64,000 nucleotides of DNA from DASQMT01 sp963839615. Its GTDB lineage: Bacteria; Actinomycetota; Thermoleophilia; Solirubrobacterales; Solirubrobacteraceae. The stretch lies in the NCBI GenBank assembly GCA_963839615.1, contig CAWIVY010000007.1:372001-436000 (forward strand). Direction: 5' to 3'. A program made the position numbers and the translations under genes. Within the stretch, counting starts at the first letter, position 1; each line of letters opens with the position of its first letter. The notes under the pieces are model-generated. The model saw nothing but the letters and a program-made list of their open reading frames with translations, did not search any database and was not told where the DNA came from. Below, piece after piece: positions 26,729 through 36,681 of this stretch.

Positions 26729-28663
26729 GTGCGCGTCACGGTGCTCCGCGAACGGCTCGACGCCGACGTATCGCCCGCTGCGGCCGCGCTGATCCTGCGC
26801 GGGGAGGAGCGTCCGTTCGCGCTGATCGGGGCCTGGGCGGGCGGCGGGGCGGTGCTCGGCTCCGAGCCGGTGCGCGTCGCCGGCCCACACGAGGACCTGT
26901 TCGCGGTTCTCGACGAGCTGCCCGAGCCGGCGTCCGCGGCCTCGCCGCCGGGCGTCGGCGGCGGCTGGTTCGGCTTCCTCGGCTTCGAGGCGCGCCATCG
27001 TGTCGAGCCCGGCCACCCGCCGCCGCCACGGCCCGTGCCGCTCGCCGACGGCGCGCTCGCCTACTACGACCACGTCGTGCGGATGGACGCCGATGGGGGC
27101 TGGTGGTTCGAGGCGCTGGTGACGCCGGGGCGCGAGGAGGCGATCGCGCGGCGGCGCGACGCGCTCGCAGCCCGCCTCGCCGACCCGCCGCAGCCGCGGC
27201 CCTTCGGCACGCGCGACTGGCGCTGGATCCCGTCGGCGGCCGGCCACGCCGAGGCGGTCGAGGCTTGCCGTACGCGTATCGCTGCCGGCGATCTCTTCCA
27301 GGCCAACCTGTGCATGCGCCTGGAGGGCCGGCTGGAGGGCGACGCGTTCGACCTCTTCTCGACCGCCGCGCAGGCGCTGCCGACGGACCGGGCGGCGTTC
27401 GTCGCCGGTCCGTGGGGCACGGTCGCGAGCCTCTCGCCCGAGCTCTTCCTCGCGCGCGCCGGCCGCACCGTGCGGAGCGCCCCGATCAAGGGCACCCGGC
27501 CGGCGGACCAGCGCGACGAGCTGGCCCGCTCGGAGAAGGACCGCGCCGAGAACGTGATGATCGTCGACCTCGTGCGCAACGACATCGGCCGCGTCTGCCG
27601 CCCCGGCACCGTCCGCGTCAGAGCGCTCGCCGAGGTCCGGCCGCACGCCGGGGTCTGGCACATGGTCTCCGAGGTCGAGGGGGAGTTGCGCGACGGCGTC
27701 GGCGACTCAGGCCTGCTGCGCGCCAGCTTCCCGCCCGGCTCGGTCACCGGCGCGCCGAAGCTGGCCGCGCTCGACGTGATCGCGGAGCTCGAGTCGACCG
27801 GCCGCGAGGCCTACACCGGCGCGATCGGCTTCGCGAGCCCGCTCGCCGGCCTCGAGCTCAACGTCGCGATCCGCACGTTCGAGGTCCGCGGCGCACGGAT
27901 CTGGCTCGGCGCGGGCGGCGGCATCGTCGCCGACTCCGACGGCGAGGAGGAGGCGCGCGAGGCGGCGGCGAAGGCCGCGCCGCTCCTCGCGGCGATCGGC
28001 GCGCAACCGCCGCCGGTGTCCCTGAAGCGGTCCTCGCTTCCTCGCGTCGTACGGCGCGGTCCGCGGCCGACGCCGCGCCCCGACCCCGCGGCGGGGCTCT
28101 ACGAGACGGTCCTCGTCGCCGGCGGGCTGCCGCTGGATCTAGGCGCGCACCTCGGGCGGCTCGCGGCCAGTGCCCGCGCGCTGTACGCCCTGGCGACCCC
28201 CGGCGATCTCGCCGAGCGCGCCGTCGCGGCGGCGCGGGGCCACGAGCATGCGCGTCTGCGGATCGATCTCGTCCCCGGCGAGGAAGCGACGGTCGCCGTC
28301 AGCGCGCTCGGTCCGTTCGACCCCGTGCGGCTGCGGCCCGTGGCCCTGCCGGGCGGCCTCGGTCCGCACAAGTGGCGCGACCGCACGCTGCTGGAGGCGC
28401 ACGAGGGCGACGACCCCGCCACGATCCCGCTGCTGCTCGACGCCGACGGCCTGGTCCTCGAGGCCAGCCGCGCGAGCATCGTCGTCCGCGCCGCGGACGG
28501 CCGGCTGTTCACGCCGCCGAGCGACGGCCGCATCCTGCCGGGGGTGACCGCCGCCAGGGCCGGCGCCGAACCGCGGATCCTCACCCTCGACGACCTCGCC
28601 GCGGCCGAGGCGGTCTACGTCGCCAGCGCGCTGCGCGGGCTCGCGCCCGCCGATCCGATCTAG
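26729..28663 (+). CDS. pabB: Fused aminodeoxychorismate synthase component I and aminodeoxychorismate lyase
   Basis: About 644 residues. Residues about 150-390 are a chorismate-binding domain (KGTRPADQRDELARSEKDR, AENVMIVDLVRNDIGRV, PPGSVTGAPK); residues about 435-640 are an aminotransferase class IV domain (GLYETVLVAGG, HKWRDRTLLEAH with the likely PLP lysine, VLEASRASIVV). Together they convert chorismate to p-aminobenzoate for folate, needing a PabA glutaminase encoded elsewhere. A start at ATG 26663 would place the first codons in a hairpin, so GTG 26729 is preferred. Confidence 0.88.
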   Translation: MRVTVLRERLDADVSPAAAALILRGEERPFALIGAWAGGGAVLGSEPVRVAGPHEDLFAVLDELPEPASAASPPGVGGGWFGFLGFEARHRVEPGHPPPPRPVPLADGALAYYDHVVRMDADGGWWFEALVTPGREEAIARRRDALAARLADPPQPRPFGTRDWRWIPSAAGHAEAVEACRTRIAAGDLFQANLCMRLEGRLEGDAFDLFSTAAQALPTDRAAFVAGPWGTVASLSPELFLARAGRTVRSAPIKGTRPADQRDELARSEKDRAENVMIVDLVRNDIGRVCRPGTVRVRALAEVRPHAGVWHMVSEVEGELRDGVGDSGLLRASFPPGSVTGAPKLAALDVIAELESTGREAYTGAIGFASPLAGLELNVAIRTFEVRGARIWLGAGGGIVADSDGEEEAREAAAKAAPLLAAIGAQPPPVSLKRSSLPRVVRRGPRPTPRPDPAAGLYETVLVAGGLPLDLGAHLGRLAASARALYALATPGDLAERAVAAARGHEHARLRIDLVPGEEATVAVSALGPFDPVRLRPVALPGGLGPHKWRDRTLLEAHEGDDPATIPLLLDADGLVLEASRASIVVRAADGRLFTPPSDGRILPGVTAARAGAEPRILTLDDLAAAEAVYVASALRGLAPADPI

Positions 28664-28666
28664 TGT
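28661..28666 (+). promoter_or_regulatory. -10 hexamer TAGTGT of the FHA gene, overlapping the pabB stop
   Basis: Ends 7 bases before GTG 28674. TAG is also the pabB stop codon. Confidence 0.5.
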
Positions 28667-28673
28667 CCTGATC

Positions 28674-29364
28674 GTGCCCGGGAATCCGCTCGAACCCCAC
28701 GCGGCGTCCGCGGCGGAGTTGCGCGACAGGCTCGCGGCCGAGCGCCGCGGGGCGCCGTTCCTGCTCTACCGCGACGGCGAGGATCGGCAGGTCATCGTCG
28801 AGCTCGTCGAGGAGCGCCCGCGGCTCACGATCGGCCGCAGCCCCCGCAACGACGTGGCGCTGCGCTGGGACGGCGAGGTCTCGCGGCTCCATGCCCAGCT
28901 CGAGCGCGTCGGCGCGGACTGGCTGGTGAGCGACGACCGGTTCTCGCGCAACGGGACGTTCGTCAACGGCGAGCGCCTGCGCGCGCGCCGGGTGCTGCGC
29001 GCGGGCGACGTGATCAGGACCGGCGACACGCAGCTCGCGTTCGTCGCGCCGGCGACCGGTTCGATCTCCGCGACCATGACCGCTGCCCAGGTGGCGGCGG
29101 CTCCCGAGGTGACACCGGCCCAGCGGCGGGTCCTCGTCGCGCTCTGCCGGCCCCTTGCGGACCACGGCGCCGTGGCCTCCAACCGCGAGATCGCCGACGA
29201 GCTCGTCGATCGCCCTCGACACGGTCAAGGGGACGTTGTCGCGGCTGTTCGAGCAGTTCGGGATCGGCGGCGACGTGCCGCAGAACCAGAAGCGCGCGCT
29301 GCTCGCGCGCCGGGCGATGCAGGCCGGGGTCGTCGGCGAGGACGAGCTCGAGCTCGGTCAGTAG
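28674..29364 (+). CDS. FHA-domain protein with C-terminal helix-turn-helix, with a frame break
   Basis: An N-terminal helical part is followed by a forkhead-associated domain (about 45-125: LTIGRSPRNDVALRWDGEVS, then SRNGTFVNGERL), which binds phosphothreonine. The C-terminal region from TPAQRRVLVALCRP reads into a LuxR-like HTH (ALDTVKGTLSRLFEQFGI) only after one base is removed near 29202-29208. Repaired length about 229 residues. It ends convergently on, and overlaps by 7 bases, a Ser/Thr kinase gene, so the kinase may phosphorylate its ligand. That pairing is inferred. Confidence 0.78.
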
Positions 29365-31311
29365 TCGATCCGCGACAGCGTGTTCGCGCCGATGCCGGAT
29401 ACCCACACGTGTCCGGCGCCCGCCTCGACCGCCAATGGGTTGTGCGGCACACCGATCGGGTCGCCGACCGGTTCCAGGCTCTCCTGGTCCACGACGACGA
29501 GGTTCTGCGTGGTGTAGCCGGCGACGAACACACGTCCGCCGGCGACGGCGAGGCCCTCCGGCCGGGGCGTCACGCTGCTCTCGACGATGCTGCCGGAGCG
29601 CGGGTCGAAGCGGCCCAGCGACGCGGCGGCGGGCTCGCTCACCCAGAGGCGCCCGTCACCGTAGGCGAGCTCGGTCGCCTCGGCTGTCAGCCACTGCCGG
29701 TCGCGCGCCCGCATCCTGCCGTCGTAGCCGAGGATCCGCGGCACGCCGCCGTGCGCGATCCAGGCCCGCCCGCCCCCGACCTCGAGCGCGGTGATGTCGT
29801 ACGGAACCTTGACCCGCCCGAGCCGGTTGCCCTCGACGTCGTAGTGGAACAGCACGTCCGAAGCGGGGCCCGGCCTGGTGCGCCGCGATCCAGAGCCCGT
29901 TCGCTCCCGCATCGACGAGGATCGGGGTGATCGGGATCGGCAACCGCCGGCGCACGCGCCCGGTGCCGGCATCGAGCTCGATCACGCTGCGCTGCCGCGA
30001 GATCGCCACGCAGACGGCGTCGCCGTGGGCGGCGATGCTCACGGCACCGCGGCCGACCTCGCGGCTGCGCGCCGTGGCGCTGGAGTGCTGGCGGCGCGGA
30101 TCCGCTCGACCCGCCCGCGCGTCGGCGCTGATGACCCACAGGTCAGCGTTCGCAACGGCGATGCCGCGCGGGCGGAAGCCGACGTTCTCCAGCGTCTCGC
30201 CGACCGCGCGGAACCGCGCGCGCGGCCTGCGCGGCGAAGGAGATGCCGCGGTGCGATCCACGTCGCCGCCCTCCTCGCCACGGGTCGTGAGGATCGCCAC
30301 CACGGCCGTCGCGAGGAGCAGAGCGAGCAGCGCGCCCGCCGCCACGGCACGCTTCCGCCGAGTGCCCGCGACCGTGCCGGCCGCCGGCATCGTCCGCGAG
30401 CCGTCGAGCAGCCCCGGCAGCGAAGGCGCCGCACCGGGCGCGGCGGCGCCGCGCGCCACCGTCCGCTCCGGCCGCGCCTCGTCGCCCCCCGCGGCCGCAC
30501 GCGCCGCGCGGCCGAGGTCGCCCGCGGAGGGCTGGCGGTCCTCGGGGGCCTTGGCCAGCGCGCGCTGCACGACCTGATCGAGCGCGGCGGGAAGCCCGGG
30601 CCTCAGCGCCGACGGCAGCGGCGGCGGCTCGGTGAGATGCGCCCACAGCCTGGCCTCGTCGCTCTCGCGGTCGTACGGGACCGCGCCGGTGAGCATGAAA
30701 TGGAGCACGCCGCCGAGCGCGTAGACGTCGGCGCGAGCGTCGACGGCGCCGCCGCGGATCTGCTCCGGCGCGGCGAAGTCGAGCGTGCCGACCCAGCGGC
30801 CCGACTCGGTCAGGCCGCTCGTCGCGAGCGCGTGCTTGGCGAGGCCGAAGTCCGAGAGGTAGACGTGGCCGCTCTCGTCGATCAGCGCGTTGGCCGGCTT
30901 GACGTCGCGATGCACGTACCCCGCGCGGTGGATCGCATCGAGCGCGTCGCCGAACGCGACCGCGATCGCGGCCGCACGCTCGGGGGACAGCGGGCCGTCG
31001 CGGCGCACGAGCGTGCGCAGGTCGTCTCCGTGCACGTAGCGCATGACGAGGTAGGCCTGACCGTCCGTCACGCCGGCGCCGTAGACGGGCAGGACGTTCG
31101 GGTGCTCGACGGCCGCGGCGGCGCGCGCCTCGCTCAGGAAGCGCTCGCGCGTGCGCTCGTCGCCGACGAGATCGGGCGTGATGACCTTGATCGCCACGTC
31201 GCGGTCGAGCTCGAGCTGATGCGCGCGATAGACGACGCCCATGCCCCCGCGCCCGATCGTCTCCTCGATGCGACAACCCTCGAGCTCGGTCCCGGGGACC
31301 AGCACGCCCAT
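29358..31311 (-). CDS. Membrane Ser/Thr protein kinase with extracellular beta-propeller, with a frame break
   Basis: PknB-type kinase: Gly loop GRGGMGVVYRAH, Lys42, HRDVKPAN (Asp136), DFG at 154-156, APE. A transmembrane helix lies at about 321-342, followed by a repeat sensor domain resembling a YncE/NHL propeller (GIAVANADLWVIS, GGRAWIAHGG, DGRLWVSEP, AGHVWVSGIG). The last 170 residues are in the +1 frame; one extra base sits in the G-run at 29865-29868. A second, compensating pair of indels near 30085-30125 is possible because that stretch reads poorly. The start ATG 31311 has TATACA six bases upstream. Confidence 0.85.
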
Positions 31312-32649
31312 GTGGGCTGTATAGCCGACCCGCCGTCGCCGCGCCGGGGAATCGGGCGGTCGACGGAGGCCATCATCACGTCCGTGTCGTACTCGCGGAA
31401 GCTCTTGGCCGAGCCGGACACGTAGAGCACGACGAGCCTGTGCGGGTCGCGTCAGGCCGCGCGGGATCACGGGGCGGATGTTGAACGCGTGCGACCCCCG
31501 CGTGAGCTGCACCGGGCACCAGCTGCCGCCGTGGTCCGGGGTGTGACGCGCCTCGATCTCGTTCTGCCCGGCGATCGTCCGGCTCATCACGACCCACGAG
31601 GGGTCCTCGTGGTCGAACGTGATGCCCGAGTTGTGGTAGCTGAACAGCGTCCGGCCGGCCTTGGCGATCGGCTGGGTGCGCCAGCGCTGCCCGTCCCAGC
31701 GGCCATGGCGGAACGTGTCGCTGGTGCCGGCGAGCGACGAGTAGACGACCACGGGCATCCCGCTCCGGTCCTGCGCGATGTCCATCGGCCAGGCCCGGCC
31801 GTGCCCGGCCGAGTACGGATCGACGCGGTCGAGATCGGAGAAGCGCAGCGGCAGGTCCGCGAGCGTGCCGATCTCGCGGCCGTCGGCGGCAAGGAAGCGG
31901 CCGTCCTTCAACCGGGCGAAGTACAGCGAGCTCTTGAACGACGCCGGGTGACCGTCGGAGAGCGCGATCAGGATCGAGCCGTCGGGCGTCGCGGAGTACT
32001 TCGCGTACGGCCGGACGCGCCGCGTCCCGCCGCCGTCCTGGAGGCTGGACGAGGGGCTGCGGACGAGCGAGCGCGGGCGGGACCAGTGACGGCCGTCGGC
32101 GGTCGACGTGAAGTACGGCGTCCAGCACGGCCCGCGCATGAACAGGTAGAGCCGGTCGCCCGCGACGACCGGGTTCGGATAGGTGTAGCCGAGCCCGCAG
32201 CCGGCGCCGAGCGGGACGGTGCGCGTGGGCTCCCAGCCGCCGCCCTCGGCCCACGGCCGCTCGGACACGCGATAGCGCATCCGGCTGCGCCGGTCCTGCG
32301 GATAGAGGTAACCGCTGTGCGGCGACGAGAACGCGTACAGGCGGTCGTGGAAGAACACGAGGCTGGGGTTGTTGTGGTCGTCCGCCTCGAGCGGCTCGAA
32401 CAGCGTCCGCATCCGGCGACGACCCGTCTCGAGGTCGAAGTCCTCGATCACGGTCCGGCCGTCGGTGCCCACGCAGCCGGTGAAAACGTGGCTCTCGTGC
32501 GCCACCGAGCGCGGATCGCCGAAGTACGACCACGAGCAGGGCGCCACCGCGCGCGGTCCCGCCGCCACCTCCTGGACGCAGCCGCTGAGGAGGAGGAGCG
32601 CCGCGGCGCCGAGGACGATGAGGGTGAGGAACCGGCGATGAGCGTGCAT
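31134..32649 (-). CDS. Exported lipoprotein with BNR/sialidase-like repeats, with a frame break
   Basis: Lipoprotein signal (about 1-25, LLLSGC lipobox) followed by a beta-propeller-like protein (HNNPSLVFFHDRLYAFSSPH, TSTADGRHWSRP, HTPDHGGSWCPVQL) typical of BNR-repeat proteins. Near 31447-31453 one base seems extra; removing it gives DPHRLVVLYVSGSAKSFREY and then a frame open to 31134. That last part overlaps the kinase start and is probably not all coding, so the real end is likely near 31320 and is uncertain. Unrepaired, the frame fuses by chance to the kinase. GTG 32658 is an alternative start. Ligand unknown. Confidence 0.6.
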
Positions 32650-32685
32650 GCGAAGCACGCTCCGGCAGCGGGCCGTCCGCTAGTA

Positions 32686-32699
32686 GGCACCAAGGTGCC
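32686..32699. repeat. Inverted repeat GGCACC-AA-GGTGCC
   Basis: Perfect 6-bp arms in the 77-base space between the lipoprotein and malate synthase genes. It shares the AAGGTGCC core with the insertion-like stretch inside pheT (3046-3093), hinting at a dispersed REP-like element. Confidence 0.4.
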
Positions 32700-32726
32700 G
32701 ACGCACACCCACCTCCGGCGGCCGGC

Positions 32727-34289
32727 TCAGTCCAGCAACTCGTACGCCGGCAGGGTGAGGAACTCAGGGAACTCCTCGCCGAGTGCCACCTGCTCGAAGA
32801 TCCGCCGCGTCTCCTCGGGCCGCCCCTGCTCCCAGACCTCGTCGCCGACCTCGGCGCGGATCGCGGCCATCTCCTCGTCGAGCACCTCGCGCACGCGGTC
32901 GCGCGTGACCTTGCCGTGGCGCACCCACTGCCAGATCTGCGAGCGCGAGATCTCGGCCGTGGCGGCGTCCTCCATCAGCCCGTTGATGCCGGCGGCGCCG
33001 CGGCCGCCGAGCCAGAACGAGAGGTACTGGAAGCCGACGTTGACGTCGTTGCGCAGCCCCTCCTCGGTGATCTCGCCCGGCGTCGAGGCGGCGTCGAGCA
33101 GGTCGTCCGCGGCGACCGACACGTCCTCGCGCAGCACGCCGAGCTGGTTCGGCGCGTCGCCCAGGACCTTGTCGAACTCCTCCGTCGCGACCGCCACGAC
33201 GTCGGGATGCGCGACCCAGGTGCCGTCGAAGCCGGCCTCCGCCTCGCGCTGCTTGTCCGCGCGCACGGCCTCGAGCGCGCGCTCGTTCGCCTGCTGGTCC
33301 TCGCGCGACGGGATCAGGGCCGCCATCCCGCCGATCGCGAACGCGCCGCGCGCATGACAGGTCTTGACCAGCAGCTCGGAGTAGCTGCGCATGAAGGGAA
33401 CGGTCATCTTCACGTCGTTGCGGTCGGGGAGCACGAACTCGGGCCGCTCGCGGAAGCACTTGATCATCGAGAAGATGTAGTCCCAGCGCCCGGCGTTGAG
33501 TCCGAGCGAGTGGTCGCGCAGCTCCCACAGGATCTCGTCCATCTGGAACGCCGACGGCAGCGTCTCGATCAGGACCGTGGCGCGCAGCGTCCCGCGGGCG
33601 AGGCCGAGCGCCTCCTCGGCGAAGCCGAACGCCTCGTCCCACCAGCGCGCCTCGAGATGGTGCTCGAGCTTGGGCAGGTAGAAGAAGACGCCGCGGCCCT
33701 GCTGAGCCAGCCGGCGCCCGCCGTGGAACATGTGCATGCCGAAGTCGAACAGCGCGCCGGCGACCTGGTCGCCGTCGATCCGCATGTGCTTCTCGGGCAG
33801 GTGCAGCCCGCGCGGGCGCACCATCAGCGTGGCCGGATCGTCGACGAGCCGGTACTCCTTGCCCTCGGAGCTCGAGTACTCGATCGTCCCCTCGATCGCG
33901 TCGACGAGGTTGACGTGGCCGCCGACCTGGTTCGCCCAGGTAGGGGCGTTCGCGTCCTCGAAGTCGGCCATGAAGGCGCGCGCGCCCGAGTTGAGCGCGT
34001 TGATGACGAGCTTGCGGTCCGTCGGGCCGGTGATCTCCACGCGCCGGTCGCGGAAGTCGGACGGCGGCTCGGCGACGCGCCAGTCGCCCGCGCGGATCTC
34101 GCGCGTCTCGGCAGGGAAGTCGAGCGTCCCGCCGCGCAGCAGCTCGGCCGTGCGCTCGTGCCGCGCGGTCAGGAGCTCGCGCCGGCGCGGCTCGAAGCGC
34201 GCGTGCAGCTCGGCGACGAAGTCGAGCGCCGCGTCGCTGAGGATCTCGTCGGACCGATCCTCGCGGAGCGGCGCGACGTCGCGGCTCAC
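32727..34289 (-). CDS. aceB: Malate synthase A
   Basis: Condenses glyoxylate with acetyl-CoA to malate. 520 residues, typical for the A form: DFEDANAPTWANQVGGHVNL, PRGLHLPEKH, VLIETLPSAFQMDEILWELR, and the catalytic Asp region EISRSQIWQWVRHG. The GTG start overlaps the glcF stop (GTGA), so it is the last gene of the glycolate operon and consumes the glyoxylate made by GlcDEF. No isocitrate lyase is present here. Confidence 0.95.
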   Translation of the reverse strand: MSRDVAPLREDRSDEILSDAALDFVAELHARFEPRRRELLTARHERTAELLRGGTLDFPAETREIRAGDWRVAEPPSDFRDRRVEITGPTDRKLVINALNSGARAFMADFEDANAPTWANQVGGHVNLVDAIEGTIEYSSSEGKEYRLVDDPATLMVRPRGLHLPEKHMRIDGDQVAGALFDFGMHMFHGGRRLAQQGRGVFFYLPKLEHHLEARWWDEAFGFAEEALGLARGTLRATVLIETLPSAFQMDEILWELRDHSLGLNAGRWDYIFSMIKCFRERPEFVLPDRNDVKMTVPFMRSYSELLVKTCHARGAFAIGGMAALIPSREDQQANERALEAVRADKQREAEAGFDGTWVAHPDVVAVATEEFDKVLGDAPNQLGVLREDVSVAADDLLDAASTPGEITEEGLRNDVNVGFQYLSFWLGGRGAAGINGLMEDAATAEISRSQIWQWVRHGKVTRDRVREVLDEEMAAIRAEVGDEVWEQGRPEETRRIFEQVALGEEFPEFLTLPAYELLD

Positions 34290-35590
34290 GGCCGCGTCCC
34301 GCGGATCGAGTGGTCGAGCAGCGTCATCGGGTGGTGGATCGGCAGCTCGCTCCCGTCGAGGTGGGCGGCGATCTGCAGCGCGCAGCCCGGGTTGCCGGCG
34401 GCGACGGCTTCGGCGCCCGTGGCGAGGAGGTTGGCCGCCTTGCGCTTGCCCAGCTCGGCCGCGGCCTCGGGCTGGACGAGGTTGTAGATCCCCGCCGAGC
34501 CGCAGCAGATCTCCCAGTCGGCGGGCTCGAGCAGCTCGAGCGCCGGGATCCCGCGCAGCAGCTCGCGCGGCTGCACCCGGACGCCCTGGGCGTGCGCGAG
34601 GTGGCAGGCGTCGTGGTAGGCGACCCGCATCGCCAGCGGGTGCCGCCGCGCCTGCGGCTCGTGCTCGGCCAGCAGCTCGCAGACGTCGCGCACGCGGGCG
34701 GAGAAGGCGGCCGCGCGCTCGGCCCACTCGGGGTCGTCCGCGAGCAGGTGCGCGTAGTCCTTCATCCCCGACCCGCAGCCCGCGACGTTGACGGCGACGG
34801 CGTCGAAGTCCTCGTAGGCCGCGATCGTCTCCTTCGCCAGCGTGATCGCCTCGTCCTCGACCCCGGCGTGCATCTGCAGCGATCCGCAGCAGCGCGGCCG
34901 GCGCGGCGCGTGCACCTCCCAGCCCTCGGCGCTGAGCACGCGCACGGTGGCGGCGTTGACGTCGCCGAAGAAGACGCGCTGGACGCAGCCCTGCATCAGC
35001 GCGATCCGGCCTCGGCGCATGCCGCGCGCGGGCGTGCACTCGGGCAGCTGGGCGATCGCGGCACGGCGCTTGACCGGCGGCGCGAGCGCCAGCATCGCGC
35101 GCAGCTCCGGCACGCGGCCGAGCTTCGCGGCGAGCTTGTCGTCGACCCCGAGCTGCTGCTGGGCCCACAGCAGCGGCGCGAGCGCGCGCAGCCGGCCCGG
35201 ATGCGTGAAGAGGCCGAAGATCAGCCGGCGGTACGCCCGCTCGCGCCGCGGCCGTGGCGCGTTGCGCTCGATCTGGGGCCGGGCGCGCTCGATCAGCTGG
35301 TCGTACTTGACGCCCGAGGGGCACGCCGTGACGCACGCCATGCAGCCGAGGCAGCGGTCCAGGTGCACGCGCATCTCGTCCGACGCCCGCGAGCCCTCCT
35401 CGTTGCCGACCCGCATCAGCACGATCCGCCCGCGCGGCGAGTCCATCTCCTCGTCGAAGATCGTGTAGCTCGGGCACGTCGGCAGGCAGAAGCCGCAGTG
35501 CACGCAGTCGGCGATCAGGTCGGGGTCCGGGGGGCGGTGCTCGTCCCAGGCGCTGTCCGCGCCGCTCGATGGTGGGACCGTCGTGCTCAT
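34286..35590 (-). CDS. glcF: Glycolate oxidase iron-sulfur subunit
   Basis: 434 residues with two 4Fe-4S ferredoxin motifs (CVHCGFCLPTCPSY and CLGCMACVTACPSG) and two CCG domains (CCGSLQMHAG, CCGSAGIYN, with HDACHLAHAQG). It passes electrons from the flavin subunits to the respiratory chain. It sits between glcE and aceB with overlapping codons on both sides, indicating translational coupling. Confidence 0.94.
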   Translation of the reverse strand: MSTTVPPSSGADSAWDEHRPPDPDLIADCVHCGFCLPTCPSYTIFDEEMDSPRGRIVLMRVGNEEGSRASDEMRVHLDRCLGCMACVTACPSGVKYDQLIERARPQIERNAPRPRRERAYRRLIFGLFTHPGRLRALAPLLWAQQQLGVDDKLAAKLGRVPELRAMLALAPPVKRRAAIAQLPECTPARGMRRGRIALMQGCVQRVFFGDVNAATVRVLSAEGWEVHAPRRPRCCGSLQMHAGVEDEAITLAKETIAAYEDFDAVAVNVAGCGSGMKDYAHLLADDPEWAERAAAFSARVRDVCELLAEHEPQARRHPLAMRVAYHDACHLAHAQGVRVQPRELLRGIPALELLEPADWEICCGSAGIYNLVQPEAAAELGKRKAANLLATGAEAVAAGNPGCALQIAAHLDGSELPIHHPMTLLDHSIRGTRP

Positions 35591-36681
35591 CAGATGCCTC
35601 CCACGAAGGTTCCGGGCCTGAAGATGCGCGCGGGGTCGAAGCGCTCCTTGACCCGCGCCATCACCGCGAGCGCGCCCGCGTCCGGAGACGCCCACGCCTC
35701 CGCGCGCAGCTCCGCGGGCGCGTCGAGCAGCGTGCACGCGCGCGGGGCGAGCGCCGCCCGCGCCGCGGCGACCGCGGCCGCGTCGGCCGGCAGCGAGAGC
35801 CAGTAGAGCCCGAGCGCGGGCCGTCCGACGACGTCCGCCCCCGTGCGGCAGACCGCGGCCAAGTCGGCGGCGCGGCCGGAGACCTTCAGCACGCAGTCGC
35901 CGCGCTGGTGCACGCGCTGCGCCATCCACAGCTCGTCGTCCTCCTCGATCACGACGCAGTCCGCGAGGCCGTGCTCGCGCATCCGGGTGACCGTCGCCGC
36001 CGCCTGGTCGCCCGCGGCAGCGCTGCCGAAGCGCACCAGCAGGCGCCCGGCGCCGTCGCGCCAGTCGAGGTCGAGGCAGTCGGCCTCCAGCGGCTGGGCG
36101 GCGAGCGCCCGTGCCGCCGCGCCGATCCGCTCCGGGTCGTCGCTGACGCCCGCCGCGCTGGCGGTCCCCGGCGGCAGCGGGTGCAAGCGCACGGCGACGC
36201 GAACGATCAGCCCGAGGGTCCCGAACGATCCGGTGAAGAGCTTGCCGAGGTCATAGCCGGCGACGTTCTTGATCACCTTGCCGCCGGAGCGCGCGAGCGT
36301 GCCGTCGGACAGCACGACGGTCGTGCCGACGACGAGGTCGCGCATGCTGCCGTAGCGGTGGCGCAGCGGGCCGGAGTCGTTCGTCGCCATCACTCCGCCG
36401 ACCGTCGCGTCGCCGCCCAGGGCGGGGTCGAGCGCGAGCATCTGGCCGTGCTTGGCGAACTCCGCCTGCGCGTCGGCGAGCCGCACACCCGCCTCGAGGA
36501 TCGCGGTGAAGTCGCCGACGTTGTGCTCGAGGATCCGGTTCAGGCCGCCGGTCTCGACGGCGACGGCGTCGACGACCGGCCCCCAGTCCTTGGTCCCGCC
36601 GCCGCGCGGGCGCACCGCCCGCCCCTCCTCGCCGAGGGTGCGCAGCAGCGTCGCCGCCTCCTCGGGGGTGCCCGGCTTCAA
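35590..36681 (-). CDS. glcE: Glycolate oxidase FAD-binding subunit
   Basis: 363 residues from a TTG overlapping the glcD stop (TTGA). A PCMH-type FAD domain with RPRGGGTKDWG, ALGGDATVGGVMATNDSG and GKVIKNVAGYDLGKLFTGS, the signature of GlcE. No second catalytic cap is seen, as expected. The unusual TTG start is forced by the overlap. Confidence 0.92.
   Translation of the reverse strand: MKPGTPEEAATLLRTLGEEGRAVRPRGGGTKDWGPVVDAVAVETGGLNRILEHNVGDFTAILEAGVRLADAQAEFAKHGQMLALDPALGGDATVGGVMATNDSGPLRHRYGSMRDLVVGTTVVLSDGTLARSGGKVIKNVAGYDLGKLFTGSFGTLGLIVRVAVRLHPLPPGTASAAGVSDDPERIGAAARALAAQPLEADCLDLDWRDGAGRLLVRFGSAAAGDQAAATVTRMREHGLADCVVIEEDDELWMAQRVHQRGDCVLKVSGRAADLAAVCRTGADVVGRPALGLYWLSLPADAAAVAAARAALAPRACTLLDAPAELRAEAWASPDAGALAVMARVKERFDPARIFRPGTFVGGI

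Noticed and set aside
29656..32658. Lipoprotein-kinase fusion of 1000 residues
   Set aside because: The join (DGLRRPPDSPARRRR) is out-of-frame noise after an indel; the kinase has its own ATG at 31311 with a -10-like sequence.
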